Positions 4,873-5,186 of a stretch of DNA of 5,186 bases are shown here, piece by piece. Location of the stretch: NCBI GenBank assembly GCA_029880425.1, contig JAOUOK010000173.1:1-5186 (forward strand), given 5' to 3'. The translations under genes and the position numbers were made by a program. The notes beneath the pieces were generated by a model, which was not told where the DNA came from, did no database searches, and worked only from the letters and a program-made list of their open reading frames with translations. This DNA comes from Gammaproteobacteria bacterium. Its GTDB lineage: Bacteria; Pseudomonadota; Gammaproteobacteria; UBA6429; Thiohalophilaceae. The first letter of the stretch is position 1. Each line of letters opens with the position of its first letter.

Positions 4873-5186
4873 GTGATTGAGAATCTGCGTAACGTCGCTA
4901 TTATTGCCCACGTTGACCACGGTAAAACTACCCTGGTTGACCAACTTTTACTTCAGTCAGGTACGCTTGAAACGCGTGGCGAAGCTGAAACACGTATGAT
5001 GGATTCTAACGATCTTGAAAAAGAACGTGGTATCACGATTTTATCGAAAAATACGGCTGTTAAATGGAATGATTACCGCATTAACATCGTGGACACACCG
5101 GGGCATGCTGATTTCGGTGGTGAAGTAGAACGAGTTCTTTCTATGGTGGATTCTGTGCTGTTGCTGGTTGATGCAGTTGAAGGCCC
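4873..5186 (+). CDS. typA: Ribosome-associated GTPase BipA/TypA, first 104 codons (cut by window edge)
   Basis: BipA/TypA is a translational GTPase of about 600 residues that binds the 70S ribosome and acts in 50S subunit assembly and in stress and cold responses. I translated it by eye from GTG 4873; the frame runs open to the window end. The protein begins [20 protein letters not shown], matching the E. coli start nearly residue for residue. GTPase motifs are G1 AHVDHGKT (12-19), switch I ERGIT with Thr55 (51-55), and G3 DTPGH (74-78). The [13 protein letters not shown] and [26 protein letters not shown] stretches are BipA signatures and separate it from EF-G and LepA. Only the start of the GTPase domain is present; the EF-G-like and C-terminal domains lie beyond the edge. 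It is divergent from the CheZ-like gene and probably unrelated in function. The identification is very safe. Confidence 0.97.
   Translation, partial: MIENLRNVAIIAHVDHGKTTLVDQLLLQSGTLETRGEAETRMMDSNDLEKERGITILSKNTAVKWNDYRINIVDTPGHADFGGEVERVLSMVDSVLLLVDAVEG

Overview
The window most likely comes from a gammaproteobacterium of moderate to low GC content. The main evidence is the right edge, where the first 104 codons of a BipA/TypA GTPase match the enterobacterial protein (as I recall it) over long stretches. Signal peptides, a lipobox lipoprotein and a TRAP transporter also indicate a Gram-negative cell. No mobile element, CRISPR array or RNA gene is visible, and the genes look chromosomal.

Left part (1-3167, minus strand): a four-gene cluster read in the order tatT (3167-2310), dctP (2233-1238), dctQ (1235-714), dctM (699 to beyond the left edge). 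It encodes a TRAP transporter that uses an ion gradient, with a TPR-type lipoprotein (TatT/T component) added to the usual periplasmic binding protein and two membrane subunits. This is the TPAT type (TPR-protein-associated TRAP transporter). The binding protein has Trp where most DctP proteins carry the carboxylate-binding Arg, so the cargo is probably not a simple organic acid. A strong hairpin that also holds an extended -10 sequence lies between tatT and dctP.

Middle (3168-3402): an AT-rich 235-bp divergent intergenic region with one candidate promoter in each direction. It also holds a 10-bp-period direct repeat, an inverted repeat and a distant repeat of ATAATTTG that touches both promoters. 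It is followed on the plus strand by an OmpR/PhoB-type response regulator (3403-4098) with no histidine kinase next to it.

Right part: convergent with the regulator, with 13 bp between them, is a small all-helical cytoplasmic protein (4633-4112, minus strand). It carries an FQ...DxxxQ helix resembling the active helix of the CheZ phosphatase. A 239-bp divergent region (4634-4872) then leads to typA/bipA, which starts at a GTG at 4873 and runs off the right edge.

Possible interplay (inference): the orphan regulator may control itself and the TPAT operon through the shared intergenic region, and the CheZ-like protein may dephosphorylate a response regulator, possibly this one. Nothing in the sequence proves either link.
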